NCBI GenBank assembly: GCA_031257955.1
Contig: JAIRNQ010000027.1
Span: forward strand, 1 to 17,931
Origin: Deltaproteobacteria bacterium
GTDB lineage: Bacteria > Desulfobacterota > Desulfarculia > Adiutricales > Adiutricaceae
Direction: 5' to 3'
DNA length: 17,931 nucleotides
Below the pieces are notes generated by a model, which was given only the letters and a program-made list of their open reading frames with translations, ran no database searches and was not told the DNA's origin. The translations under genes were made by a program, and so were the position numbers. Below, in pieces: positions 1 to 7,984 of the stretch. Numbering within the stretch: position 1 is the stretch's first letter; each line of letters begins with the position of its first letter.

Positions 1-749
1 TACAAGGTCCCAGCCTCCCATCGGCTGCCAGGGGGCCTACCCGGGTCCCAAATATACAAAGCCGCCCTGGTGGTGGGCGGACGCACGAATGTCCTTCTCC
101 AGTTCAAAAAAGAAGATTATTAGGGCTAATTTCCGTCGTTTCGCTCCGTCGCCCTAATAACGTGAAAATCCCCAATACTTAAGGGCCCATCGTTAGGGGA
201 TTAAGCGCTTGGCCGAAAGCCTGAAAGCCGCTCGGTTTGCCACCCTTTGTGGCTTGGCGAATGGGCCATCGTTCTCAAGCGATTCCAATCCGTCGCGCGG
301 CCGATCCGTGAACGAATTCAGTTCATATGCGAGACTACTTTAGCCAACATAGAAAGTGAAAAATCCGACCCCAAAATATTTTTGCGGGCCCCACTTTTCC
401 AGCCCAGTTCAAGATAATTCGAGCGAGCTTAAAATTTAATCTATATAATCACACAGTTATCGCCAAACTGGTATCCTCAAATCGCTATCCCCAGACTGTT
501 ATCCCCAAGATAGTATCCCCTAACCGTTATCCCCAGACTGTTATCCCCAAGATAGTATCCCCTAACCGTTATCCCCAGACTGTTATCCCCAAGATAGTAT
601 CCCCTAACCGTTATCCCCAGACTGTTATCCCCAAGATAGTATCCCTAAACCCCGCGCCCTAACCCTTCCCGCCCGCGATACGGCCTGGCCTATAGGCCTT
701 ATCGGTCTCGCCAGGCCCGCCTAGGCGGCCTCGGCGGGGGTGGGGAGTT
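1..749. other. Gene-free region with tandem repeat and hairpins
   Basis: No convincing coding frame is visible on either strand. A perfect 10-bp inverted repeat (117-126 against 151-160, arms TTATTAGGGC/GCCCTAATAA) encloses a 24-nt loop and lacks a T-tract, so it is not a classical terminator. An AT-rich stretch (about 427-456) precedes the tandem repeat described separately at 457-652. Between the repeat and the ymdB stop, 682-689 pairs with 710-717 (GGCCTGGC/GCCAGGCC) around an inner GGCCTATAGGCC palindrome. This lies just 3' of the minus-strand gene and could cap its transcript, but there is no U-tract. No tRNA or riboswitch was recognised. Confidence 0.6.
457..652. repeat. Nested tandem repeat: 14 x 14-bp monomers in 42-bp trimers
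   Basis: Fourteen consecutive 14-bp units run from 457 to 652. The first two are diverged (TTATCGCCAAACTG, GTATCCTCAAATCG). The next twelve form four 42-bp trimers starting at 485, 527, 569 and 611, each made of YTATCCCCAGACTG + TTATCCCCAAGATA + GTATCCCCTAACCG. The last trimer is diverged at its end. Trimers 2 and 3 are identical. Seven monomers (499, 527, 541, 569, 583, 611, 625) begin with TTATCCCCA, one base from the E. coli DnaA box TTATCCACA. The identity of neighbouring trimers points to recent expansion by a 42-bp step. Confidence 0.95.
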
Positions 750-1574
750 TCAATCGGGCGAGGACTCGTCGATGGGGATCCCGGACTGGTCCCTGACCCT
801 GATGGCCTTGATGGAGTTGGCCGAGCCGTTTGGGTTAAAGTCGATTATGACCCCTTCCAGGATGGGGTCGGCCGAGGAGGGTTTGAAGCGGTGGAGGCGG
901 CCGGAAATAAACGCGGCTATGGGCTCGTCCGGGATCATGCCGATAACCGAGCCGTGGGGGCCGGTCATGCCAACGTCGGTGATGTAGGCCAAGCCCCCGG
1001 GGAAGATTTGGGCGTCGTTGGTCTGGACGTGGGTGTGGGTGCCCAAGAGGGCGCCGAGCTTTCCGTCCAGGTAGAAGCCCAGGGCTTTTTTTTCGCTGGT
1101 GGCCTCGGCGTGAAAGTCGATTATGGTGACGGTGGCCCCGGCGGCGGCCATTTCGGCTATCAGGCTCTCGGCCCGGGCGAAGGGGCAGTCTATGGCCGAG
1201 TTGACGAAAAGCCGTCCCATGAGATTGCCAAAGCCAACCTTTACGCCGTCGGCGGCTTCCAGGACGATAAAACCCTTGCCCGGACAAGGTTCTGGGTAGT
1301 TGGCCGGACGGATCAGGCGAGAGTCTTCGCCTTCCAAGGCCGGCTTGATCTCTTCATGCTTGAAGGTATGGTTGCCGCCGGAGAGAGCGGCCAGGCCAGC
1401 GTTTAAAAGTTGCCGGGCGCTTTTGACGCTCAGACCCACGCCCCCGGCGGCATTCTCGGCGTTGGCCAGGGCCAGATCGATTTTTTCCGTCTCGATTAGC
1501 ATGGGGAGAACGTTCCTAGCCAGCGCTCGCCCGGCCTTGGAAAAGACGTCACCCAAAAATAAAACTCTGGTCAT
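750..1574 (-). CDS. YmdB-family metallophosphoesterase (TIGR00282 type)
   Basis: A 274-residue protein of the calcineurin-like phosphoesterase superfamily, YmdB branch. Members are cytosolic dinuclear-metal enzymes; Bacillus YmdB hydrolyses 2',3'-cyclic nucleotides, and the physiological substrate in deltaproteobacteria is not known to me. The metal-binding motifs are in the family order: GDVF (Asp9), NAENAAGG (Glu40, Asn41), GGNHTF (Asn68, His69), DFHAEAT (His155) and GTHTHVQT (His180, His182), followed by the family signature YITDVGMTG at 198-205. Length is normal. The ATG at 1572-1574 is preceded by a clear AGGAG on the minus strand about 5 nt away, fixing the start. It lies 129 nt downstream of the MFS gene on the same strand, so co-transcription is possible. 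In other bacteria ymdB often follows the RNase Y gene; that is not the case here. Confidence 0.9.
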   Translation of the reverse strand: MTRVLFLGDVFSKAGRALARNVLPMLIETEKIDLALANAENAAGGVGLSVKSARQLLNAGLAALSGGNHTFKHEEIKPALEGEDSRLIRPANYPEPCPGKGFIVLEAADGVKVGFGNLMGRLFVNSAIDCPFARAESLIAEMAAAGATVTIIDFHAEATSEKKALGFYLDGKLGALLGTHTHVQTNDAQIFPGGLAYITDVGMTGPHGSVIGMIPDEPIAAFISGRLHRFKPSSADPILEGVIIDFNPNGSANSIKAIRVRDQSGIPIDESSPD

Positions 1575-1637
1575 AAGGCTCCTGGCCCCCGCGCCGGACG
1601 GGGCGCGGTTTTAAGGTTGGAAGGAAGGCTACGTTGG

Positions 1638-1659
1638 CCCGGGGGCCGGGGCCCCCGGG
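1638..1659. other. Very GC-rich hairpin between MFS gene and ymdB
   Basis: CCCGGGGGCC (1638-1647) is the exact reverse complement of GGCCCCCGGG (1650-1659). Sterically this allows a stem of about nine G-C pairs with a 4-nt loop. No T-tract follows on either strand. It lies 45 nt beyond the MFS stop codon in the direction of transcription and may shape the 3' end of that mRNA or attenuate read-through into ymdB. Function is inferred from position only. Confidence 0.5.
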
Positions 1660-1703
1660 GCGACAAAACGGGTCAAAAGCCCGTAAGGGCAGGAGGCCTC
1701 CCG

Positions 1704-3167
1704 CTAAGGGGCGGACTTTCGGCCCCCGGCCAGGGAGGCCAGGATGCCGGCAAGGCAGATTGGGGCGGAGATCCAGAAGAGGATCTTGCAGGCCCGGATC
1801 AACTCTGGAGACTTTTCCGCCGTGACCACCCCGGCCCCGATGACCAGCCCTAAAACCAAGGTGGTTAGGGCCATACTGGAGATTTGTCCGCAGAGCCTGG
1901 TAACCGTGATCACCCCGGAGGCTTGGCCCAGCCGCTTGGGCGGGACGGCGCTCATGATGGCGTTGGTATTGGGGGCCGAAAAAAAGGCGAAGCCTATACC
2001 GGTCATGGCCATGGTCACCAGAAGTAAGACGTCCGGGGTTACGTCCGACAAGGAAATGGCGAAGATCAAAATGGCCACCATGATCACGGCCAAGCCCCTG
2101 GAAGCCAGTTTCCAGGGGGGCATGGAGTCGGAAAGCTTTCCCGAAAGGGGCGTCAAAAGCGCTTGGATGACCGGCTGGGACATCAGGTACAACCCGGCCA
2201 TGGTCGGGCTCAGGCCCTTGGTGTATTGGAGGTATAGGCTCATCAGCATGGAGATGCTAAACGAACTCTGGTAGCTGATGTAGGCGGCCAAGCTCGAGAT
2301 GGAAAAACTTCGGCTGTCGAAGAAAAGGCGCATGTCCACTATGGGGTTTTTGGATTTTAGCGACTGGAAGAAAAAACCCGCGGCCAATATGGCCCCGGCC
2401 ACCAGCATCGGGACGGCGTAGATTTTGCCCAGGCTGGCCAGCCCGGTGAAACCCAGGCCCAAGGCCAAGACCCAAAGAAGGGTGCCCAATAAATCGAGCT
2501 TTTCGCCCGGGGTGGACGGCCCGTCGGAAGACACCATCATCAAAAGTATGATGGGAGGAACGTTTCCGAAGAGGGAATACCAAAAGAGGCTCCGCCAACC
2601 CAGATACTGAACCAAAAGGCCCACGGTTATGGGGCCGACGCTTAGGCCTATGTAGACCGCCGAAATGACCAGTCCCAGGACCCGGCCCCTTTCGTTGGCC
2701 GGGTATTCGGCGGCCACCATCGCGGTCATGGTGGTAAAGTAACAAACTAGGCCCAAACCCAGAAGGACCCGGCTGACAATCAAAGACTCAAAAGAAAAGG
2801 CCAAGGCCCCGATAAGGGAAGCCACCATCGAGACGGCCAGGCCAAAAACCGTCACCTTGTGCCGGCCCAGCAAATCAGAAATCCTGGCCGTGGGGGCGGA
2901 TGAAATGGCCATGACCAACAAGGTGGCCATGGCGATCCAGCTCAGACTGGCCGCCGTCAAACGGAATTCGGCGGCTATGGCCGGAAGGGCCACGTTTACG
3001 CCGATCAATGCGGAGTTTCCTAAAATGTTCGAGGTTATGGCCGCCGCCAGTATCAATTTGCGCCGCCTGGCCAGCTTGGCCACGGCGGCCTCCGCGGGCG
3101 CGGAGAGGTCGCTTGTGTCGCCGCCGTCCCCCAAGGGGCCGGGATTTTTGTTGTCAAGGCTATCCAT
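1704..3167 (-). CDS. MFS transporter, 14-TMS DHA2 (EmrB/QacA-like) type
   Basis: A 487-residue inner-membrane protein of the major facilitator superfamily. A ~35-residue hydrophilic N-terminus ends in ARRRK before TM1. The VNVALPAIAAEF segment at 57-68 matches the DHA2 motif after TM1, although the usual acidic residue upstream is absent. Motif A is ARISDLLGRHKV (94-105), and a motif-C-like GLSVGPITVGLL lies at 174-185. KLDLLGTLLW (223-232) and NPIVDMRLFFDSRSF (274-288) are typical of the 14-helix DHA2 group, which mostly exports drugs or metabolites by proton antiport. The substrate cannot be told from sequence. A longer frame from a TTG at 3224 exists, but the ATG at 3165-3167, with GAGAAAG 7-8 nt upstream, is the better start. 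Confidence 0.88.
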   Translation of the reverse strand: MDSLDNKNPGPLGDGGDTSDLSAPAEAAVAKLARRRKLILAAAITSNILGNSALIGVNVALPAIAAEFRLTAASLSWIAMATLLVMAISSAPTARISDLLGRHKVTVFGLAVSMVASLIGALAFSFESLIVSRVLLGLGLVCYFTTMTAMVAAEYPANERGRVLGLVISAVYIGLSVGPITVGLLVQYLGWRSLFWYSLFGNVPPIILLMMVSSDGPSTPGEKLDLLGTLLWVLALGLGFTGLASLGKIYAVPMLVAGAILAAGFFFQSLKSKNPIVDMRLFFDSRSFSISSLAAYISYQSSFSISMLMSLYLQYTKGLSPTMAGLYLMSQPVIQALLTPLSGKLSDSMPPWKLASRGLAVIMVAILIFAISLSDVTPDVLLLVTMAMTGIGFAFFSAPNTNAIMSAVPPKRLGQASGVITVTRLCGQISSMALTTLVLGLVIGAGVVTAEKSPELIRACKILFWISAPICLAGILASLAGGRKSAP

Positions 3168-3224
3168 GTTTATATCTTTCTCGCCGAGATTGGGCGCGTT
3201 GGGCGATCGGGCACCAAAACCCAA

Positions 3225-3380
3225 GGGCTCTGGCCCCGGGCCTTGGTCCGCGTCATGGGTAATCCAGCGGGCAAACTGACGCCACGGCCGTTCCCCAGCA
3301 AAGGGCTCAGGCCCCGGGCCTTGGTCCGCGTCATGGGTAATCCAGCGGGCAAACGGACGCCACGGCCGTCCCCCAGCAAG
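3225..3380. repeat. Tandem 78-bp direct repeat, two copies
   Basis: Copy 1 is 3225-3302 and copy 2 is 3303-3380. The copies begin GGGCTCTGGCCCC and GGGCTCAGGCCCC and differ at only about four positions by eye. They include the identical internal string CCTTGGTCCGCGTCATGGGT. Because 78 is a multiple of three, an open frame runs through on either strand, but its only content is the duplicated low-complexity sequence. Confidence 0.93.
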
Positions 3381-3787
3381 GGGACTGCGGGAGCGGGCTT
3401 GGCCGCCGGCGAGACTGTCTTTCGGAAAGGCCGGAACAGAACCGGCCTTCCCGATTGTCGCTCCGGCCTAGCCGGATATGGAGGGGATATTATGTGCGGG
3501 AGAATCGCCCAAGGGCGAACAATCGCGCCCCTTTGAACGCCGGCGCAAAATCCGGGCGTCTATCGGAGGCGGTTAAAAGCAGTATAACACATGGGGCTAA
3601 GCCACCAATATGCCCATAAAAAATGCTTACGTCCACGACCAGTGGACAAACGATGGCCATTTGAGTCGTCAAAAAATATAAAAGCGCTTAAAATAAACCG
3701 TATTTTGTTCTTTTTTACTTATTTGTGTTAAAGATTGTCGGCGTTAAAACCCTAGGCTAAAGCCCGCCCCTTCCCTACCCAGGCACC

Positions 3788-3939
3788 GGGGGGGCCCCAC
3801 TGATCCAGCTGGTCCCTTAAGATCCCACGGCCAGAAGCCCAAGGCCCGGACCGTCCCGGGGCCAAGTGGGGCCCACAGATCCAGGTGGCCCCTTAAGATC
3901 CCACGGCCAGAAGCCCAAGGCCGGGACCGTCCCGGGGCC
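3788..3939. repeat. Tandem 76-bp direct repeat, two copies
   Basis: Copy 1 is about 3788-3863 and copy 2 about 3864-3939, with a constant offset of 76 bp. They share blocks such as CCCTTAAGATCCCACGGCCA and end with CCGTCCCGGGGCC. A handful of substitutions separates them. The sequence is unrelated to the 78-bp repeat 400 bp away. Since 76 is not a multiple of three, protein-coding conservation is not the explanation. Confidence 0.9.
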
Positions 3940-4149
3940 CGGGGGTACAAAGTAAAAATGGCGCTCGGTCAATCGATACCCGTAATTTACCACGCTTTAG
4001 ACAAACCTTCAAAGCCTTACGGCGGTATCCTTAAAACCCTCGTCTCTCTCGTTTCCCTTGATCGTCCAATTATCTTGACTCTTCCGTAAGTCCAGGCCCA
4101 AAAAGCCCCACGGTGTAAAGTTATCGTAAACCTGGGACAATGGTTGAAT

Positions 4150-4155
4150 TATAAT
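4150..4155 (+). promoter_or_regulatory. Candidate -10 element for the biotinyl carrier gene
   Basis: A perfect TATAAT lies 104 nt upstream of the ATG at 4259, inside an AT-rich block. No good -35 hexamer is found 16-18 nt upstream, so this is a weak call resting on the -10 match and position. Confidence 0.3.
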
Positions 4156-4258
4156 ACCTACTAAGTTAGAATCACACAGCCGAAACGTACCCGGTCCTTC
4201 GGCCGACTCCGTTTGGGCTAACTAACCATGCTCACTTTTTAATTTGGAGATACTATAC

Positions 4259-4471
4259 ATGGCAGATATTTTAGCCCCTATGAGCGGAAACATTTGGAAG
4301 ATACTTGTTAAAGAAGGCGACGAGGTTACCTCAGACCAGGAAATCCTAATCATGGAGGCCATGAAGATGGAAATTCCGGTCACCGCCCCGGCCAACGGCC
4401 GTTTGGCCTCCCTGGCCGTTAAGGAAGGCGACCCGGTGGAGGCCGATACCCTTTTGGCCGTGCTAGAGTAA
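4259..4471 (+). CDS. Stand-alone biotin carboxyl carrier protein (biotinyl/lipoyl domain)
   Basis: A 70-residue protein consisting of one biotinyl-lipoyl beta-sandwich. The biotinylation motif IMEAMKME places the acceptor lysine at residue 36, about 35 residues from the C-terminus as usual, with the conserved APMSGNIWK at the start and the mirrored APANGRL at 43-49. Such free-standing carriers serve acyl-CoA carboxylases or biotin-dependent decarboxylases, carrying CO2 on biotin between subunits. No carboxylase or transcarboxylase subunit is in this window, so the partner must be encoded elsewhere. The ATG at 4259 is preceded by GGAG (4246-4249, 9-nt gap); a TTG five codons upstream overlaps that site and is rejected. 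MEAMKM favours biotin over lipoate, which normally sits in a DKA-type motif. Confidence 0.9.
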   Translation: MADILAPMSGNIWKILVKEGDEVTSDQEILIMEAMKMEIPVTAPANGRLASLAVKEGDPVEADTLLAVLE

Positions 4472-4524
4472 CCAGCCCGGCCAGCTAAACCCGATCGATA
4501 CCCGTCCGGGTGCCCCAGCCGGCG

Positions 4525-4575
4525 GGGCCCCAAGCGAGCTGGCCCCTAAGCGAGCGGGGCCCCCAAGCGAGCGAG
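4525..4575. repeat. Short GC-rich repeat, three copies of AAGCGAGC
   Basis: AAGCGAGC occurs at 4532-4539, 4548-4555 and 4565-4572, spaced 16-17 bp and flanked by runs of C and GGCC. It lies between the biotinyl carrier gene and the amidohydrolase gene. No function is apparent. Confidence 0.6.
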
Positions 4576-4670
4576 ACCACAGTAGCTAAGCCTTACGCCG
4601 CTACGGCCATTTTCCGACGGAGCGGCCAACCTTCCCGGTGGGGGCCCCCGCCAAATCGGTGTTAAGCGCC

Positions 4671-5510
4671 ATGATCGTCGACGTCCACGTGCATTTAAGT
4701 TCCCCGGATTTGGTGGCCGACCGAAGCCCTTACTTGAAGGGCGAGGTCGGTCTTTCCATTCTCTACGCCGAACCGGCGGCCAAGCTGGTAGGTACCGCCG
4801 AACTGTTGGCGGCCATGGAGGCCTCTGGGGTAGACAAGGCCCTGGTTATGGGCTTTCCCTTCACCTTGGAGGACAACGCCAAGAGGCACAACGACTGGAT
4901 TCTTGAGGAGTGCGCCCGTTACCCGGGCAAGCTTTACCCCTTGGCCGCCTTCGACCAAAGGGCCCCTTGGGCCCTCCGGCATTCCGAAGAGTTTTTGTCG
5001 AAAGGCGGATTTGGGCTGGGTGAGCTGTGCGTCTACGACGAGGGCCTGACCAAGCCAACCCTGGAAAACCTTTACGCCTTGGCCGCCCTCTGCCGGGAGA
5101 AGAACGCCCCCATGCTGGTTCACGTAAACGAGCCCATAGGCCACGCCTATCCGGGCAAGGCGCCCATGGAGATAAGCCAAATCATGGATCTGGTCATTGG
5201 CGCCCAGGGAACCAAACTCATCCTGGCCCATTTTGGGGGCGGACTGCCCCTTCTGGCTTGCCTTAAGAAAAACGTCAGAAACCATCTGGACAACGTCCGC
5301 TTCGACACCGCCGCCATGCCCTATATCCTTGAGCCCCAGGCCCTCCGGCTGGGGGCGGATCTCCTGGGCGCCGACAAGTTCTTTCTGGGTACGGACTTTC
5401 CTCTCCTGAAGGTCCCCCGCTACCAAAAATTCTTCAGCGACGCCGGCCTTAGCCCCGAAGAGACGGAAGCCGTCTCGGGTCGGGCCGCCGCCGAGTTTCT
5501 GGGGCTGTGA
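4671..5510 (+). CDS. Amidohydrolase family 2 (TIM-barrel metal-dependent hydrolase)
   Basis: A 279-residue cytosolic protein of the amidohydrolase-2 family, whose members hydrolyse or decarboxylate small carboxylated substrates with one metal ion in a TIM barrel. The family landmarks are present: DVHVHL at the first strand (His6, His8), HVNEP (His151), LAHFGGGLPLL (His187) and LGTDFPLL (Asp242). The substrate cannot be assigned. The ATG at 4671 is chosen because MIVDVHVHL is the usual N-terminus; a GTG at 4638 would add 11 residues. Neither start has a convincing Shine-Dalgarno. Its TGA is followed one base later by the ATG of prmA, so the two are almost certainly co-transcribed, with the amidohydrolase leading a prmA-rsmE operon. 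Confidence 0.85.
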   Translation: MIVDVHVHLSSPDLVADRSPYLKGEVGLSILYAEPAAKLVGTAELLAAMEASGVDKALVMGFPFTLEDNAKRHNDWILEECARYPGKLYPLAAFDQRAPWALRHSEEFLSKGGFGLGELCVYDEGLTKPTLENLYALAALCREKNAPMLVHVNEPIGHAYPGKAPMEISQIMDLVIGAQGTKLILAHFGGGLPLLACLKKNVRNHLDNVRFDTAAMPYILEPQALRLGADLLGADKFFLGTDFPLLKVPRYQKFFSDAGLSPEETEAVSGRAAAEFLGL

Positions 5511-5511
5511 C

Positions 5512-6588
5512 ATGGAAGACTGGCTACAACTAACGGCCGTCACCCCGCCGGCCGCCGGCGAAGCGGTCTCGGAAGCCCTCTTTTCGGCCGGGGCCGGTGG
5601 GGTCTGGGAAGATTACCCCGACTCCTCGGGACGCTTGGTTTTAAAGGCCGGCTTTTGGCAAGGCGACGAAATGCGCCTCATGGCCGAGATACCGGGCGCC
5701 CTCAGAACCATCTCCGAGGCCCTGGGCGTCTCCCTATTGGACTTCGAGCTATCCCTGGAACTCATGCCCGGCGAGGATTACGCCGAGAGCTGGAAAAGGG
5801 ACCTTAAACCCCTTTACGTCTCGGACCGGCTAATCGTCTCCCCCAGCTGGTGGGAAGGCCCCCTGGAGTCCTCGCCCGAGACCAAGATCCTCAAGCTCGA
5901 TCCCGGATCGGCCTTTGGGAGCGGACACCACCCGACCACCTTTCTGTGCCTGACCCTACTGGCCCAACTGACCGAAAGGGGTTTGTTCTTTAACGACGTG
6001 CTCGATCTGGGCGCAGGTAGCGCCATATTGGCCCTAAGCGCCGCCCTCCTTCTCCCCAAAGCTAACGTCAAGGCCATAGACGACGATCCCGAGACCCTCT
6101 ACGCCGCCAAGAAAAACATTAACCTAAACGAACTTGGTTCCAGGCTTACCCCGGAAATCACCACCATCTCCAGCCTGGAAGGGCCCTTCGATCTAATCAT
6201 GGCCAACCTTACCCGAAACGCCCTAACCGAGCTGGCCAAAGACATCGGCGCCCGCTCTCGGGTCCCGGGCCGGCTTATCCTCTCTGGGCTTCTGGCCGAC
6301 CAGGCCCCCGACGCGGCCAAGGCCTTCTCCTCCCTGGGCTTTGAAGTGGAAAGCCACCTGGGCTTGGCCGAGTGGTCGGCCTTGTCCTTGGCTCGGGGTC
6401 TCCAAATCGTTCCCAACCCCGAACGGGTAATCCTGGAAACCGCATCACCCCTGGCCGAGGTTCCCCCGGCCGGGGAGGTCGAACCCTCCGGGCCCGATGG
6501 CCCGAGCCCGGCCGAAGGCAATAGCCCGGCCGAGGGCGACGACCCGACCGAAAGCGATGGCCCGGGCGAGGACGGCCCTTCCGACTAA
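5512..6588 (+). CDS. prmA: Ribosomal protein L11 methyltransferase PrmA with a C-terminal tail
   Basis: A 358-residue SAM-dependent methyltransferase that trimethylates ribosomal protein L11 in characterised bacteria. An N-terminal substrate-recognition domain leads to GEDYAESWKRDLKPLYVSDRL (87-107) and DPGSAFGSGHHPTT (130-143), a PrmA hallmark. SAM motif I is VLDLGAGSAILALSA (163-177), and MANLTRNAL (230-238) stands where MANILAGPL-like motifs occur. Two oddities are visible: the third glycine of GxGxG is Ala171 and the usual Pro of NILxxPL is missing. The catalytic part ends near residue 300, as in ordinary ~295-residue PrmA. The last ~50 residues are an acidic Pro/Gly/Ser/Glu tail with near-repeats of SPAEGN and SPAEGD. 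It directly follows the amidohydrolase and precedes rsmE by 51 nt. Confidence 0.88.
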   Translation: MEDWLQLTAVTPPAAGEAVSEALFSAGAGGVWEDYPDSSGRLVLKAGFWQGDEMRLMAEIPGALRTISEALGVSLLDFELSLELMPGEDYAESWKRDLKPLYVSDRLIVSPSWWEGPLESSPETKILKLDPGSAFGSGHHPTTFLCLTLLAQLTERGLFFNDVLDLGAGSAILALSAALLLPKANVKAIDDDPETLYAAKKNINLNELGSRLTPEITTISSLEGPFDLIMANLTRNALTELAKDIGARSRVPGRLILSGLLADQAPDAAKAFSSLGFEVESHLGLAEWSALSLARGLQIVPNPERVILETASPLAEVPPAGEVEPSGPDGPSPAEGNSPAEGDDPTESDGPGEDGPSD

Positions 6589-6639
6589 ACCACTTTTCTT
6601 AACCCGGGCCATAACCCAGTGACCCGAGGACCTTCCGGC

Positions 6640-7353
6640 GTGAGACTGCCCCGCTTTTCCTACGAACGGGCCGGATTGGCCCCCAGAGCCGGCGATTTGG
6701 TGACATTGGACCCTTCCCAGAGCCGCCACGCCGTCAAGGTCCTAAGGCTGGCCGTGGGTCGTCAAGTCGAACTCACCGGCCCCTGGGGCCTGGCCCAGGC
6801 CGCCGTCGAAGAGATTGCCTTAAAGCCTACCCCCAGCCTCCTGTGCCGACTCACCGGCCCCTTCGTCGGGGCGGCCGAGGCCCGTTTCGGCTCGACCCTG
6901 GCCCTGGCCCTTATTCGGGGCCCCCGGTTTGACTGGGCCGTGGAGAAAGCCTCCGAGCTGGGCGCCGCCGCCTTGGTACCCCTAATTACCGAACGGGGCG
7001 TGCCCCTGGCCGGCGGGGTAGCCAAAAAAAACCGCTGGGAGCGCCTGGCCCAAGAGGCCCGCAAGCAATGCGGCCGGCCCTACCCCATGGCCATCCGCCA
7101 GCCCGTGTCCCTGGAGGATTTTCTCCGGGAGCCCCTTGAGGGGGCCAAATACATCCTCGAGGCCAATGGGGCCCCCTTCCCCGACCCCACCGGCCAACCG
7201 CCGATTCTCATGGTCGGGCCCGAGGGCGGCCTGACCGACCCGGAACGACAAATGGTCCTGGCCGCCGGCTTTCAGCCCCTCTCGCTGGGCCCCGTTACCC
7301 TGCGCTCGGAAACCGCCGCCCTGGCCGCCCTGGCCAAGTTCCTGCCCTCCTGA
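6640..7353 (+). CDS. rsmE: 16S rRNA m3U1498 methyltransferase RsmE
   Basis: A 237-residue SPOUT-class methyltransferase that methylates N3 of U1498 in 16S rRNA. The N-terminal PUA-like part starts RLPRFSY and contains SRHAVKVLRL (28-37). The SPOUT part has EKASELGAAALVPLITERG (102-120), AQEARKQCGR (137-146), the SAM-binding knot MVGPEGGLTDPE (191-202) and LGPVTLRSETAALAAL (216-231), all diagnostic. Length is normal. The GTG at 6640 is preferred over the GTG at 6619: it places RLPRF at the usual N-terminus and has GAGGA at 6626-6630, nine nt upstream. It follows prmA closely, a common gene pairing, and is probably the last gene of the amidohydrolase-prmA-rsmE operon. Confidence 0.93.
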   Translation: MRLPRFSYERAGLAPRAGDLVTLDPSQSRHAVKVLRLAVGRQVELTGPWGLAQAAVEEIALKPTPSLLCRLTGPFVGAAEARFGSTLALALIRGPRFDWAVEKASELGAAALVPLITERGVPLAGGVAKKNRWERLAQEARKQCGRPYPMAIRQPVSLEDFLREPLEGAKYILEANGAPFPDPTGQPPILMVGPEGGLTDPERQMVLAAGFQPLSLGPVTLRSETAALAALAKFLPS

Positions 7354-7483
7354 CCGACATCCCCACTGGCCGCCGGTCCACCAAACCGTCAATCCTTCTA
7401 ACCACCATGCCTTCTAGCCGCCGTGCCTTCTGGCCCCCTGGCCCGCCGCGGTTCCCCCACCCGAGGCCTCTGCCGCCAAGCCC

Positions 7484-7641
7484 GGCAACTCCGCCAAACC
7501 TGGCAGTTTCACCAACCTCGCCAAGCCGGCCAACTCAACCAAGCCCGGCGCAACCCCTCCAAGCCCGCCCAGCCGGCAACTCCGGCAAGCCTGCCAGTTC
7601 CACCAACCTCACCAAGGCGGCCAACTCAACCAAGCCACCAA
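7484..7641. repeat. Imperfect ~66-bp direct repeat, offset 91 bp
   Basis: Copies at about 7484-7550 and 7575-7641 share GGCAACTCCG at the left end and GGCCAACTCAACCAAGCC near the right end, with scattered differences between. The 91-bp offset is not a multiple of three, so the two copies read in different frames in any ORF spanning them. This argues against a coding origin for the Pro/Gln-rich frames seen here. Confidence 0.75.
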
Positions 7642-7984
7642 CCCCGCCAGCTCCGCCAAGCCGGCAATTTCGTCAAATCTCCCGTTCGCCTCCCGCCTAG
7701 CCGCAAATATATCGATTCACTGTCAGGCTTCGTTTCGTTAAGGATATTTAAGGATTGTTTGGGCCTCTCCCCTTCCATCAATATATTGACAAAATAAATA
7801 ACTTGATCTCCAAATAGCTAACGGCTATCATTGCCTTATGCCTATTTGTTCTCGCGTCCAAGGATAATTTCGGCTATCTCTTTTTGTTGATGAGACAGTC
7901 AGAATTTTAAAGGATAGTAACCGCGAGTTGGCTCTTTTTATAAAAGTTTTGCGTCATGAAGACCGTATGCCTTATAATTTCTGT

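Larger units (their letters stand above)
3168..4258. other. Gene-free 1.1-kb intergenic region with two tandem duplications
   Basis: This stretch separates the minus-strand MFS gene from the plus-strand biotinyl carrier gene. It holds two unrelated tandem duplications (3225-3380 and 3788-3939, listed separately) and an inverted repeat AAGGCCGG/CCGGCCTT (3427-3434, 3442-3449) without a T-tract. The parts at about 3560-3760 and 3945-4258 are AT-richer. The short open frames crossing the GC-rich repeats have no recognisable protein features and arise because 78 bp is divisible by three. No RNA gene was recognised. Confidence 0.6.

Noticed and set aside
457..652. CRISPR array
   Set aside because: The 42-bp units are contiguous and built from 14-bp monomers; there are no unique spacers and no cas genes.
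3170..3379. 69-residue minus-strand ORF over the 78-bp repeat
   Set aside because: Open only because the duplicated 78-bp unit is a multiple of three; no recognisable protein, and it overlaps the MFS leader.
3490..3672. 60-residue minus-strand ORF
   Set aside because: No ribosome-binding site, no known motif, and length expected by chance in GC-rich DNA.
4695..5543. 282-residue minus-strand ORF opposite the amidohydrolase
   Set aside because: Shadow of the real gene on the plus strand, which has all amidohydrolase-2 landmarks.
7423..7797. 124-residue Gln/Arg/Pro-rich ORF
   Set aside because: It spans a DNA repeat with 91-bp offset, so the two copies are read in different frames; no start signal and no family.
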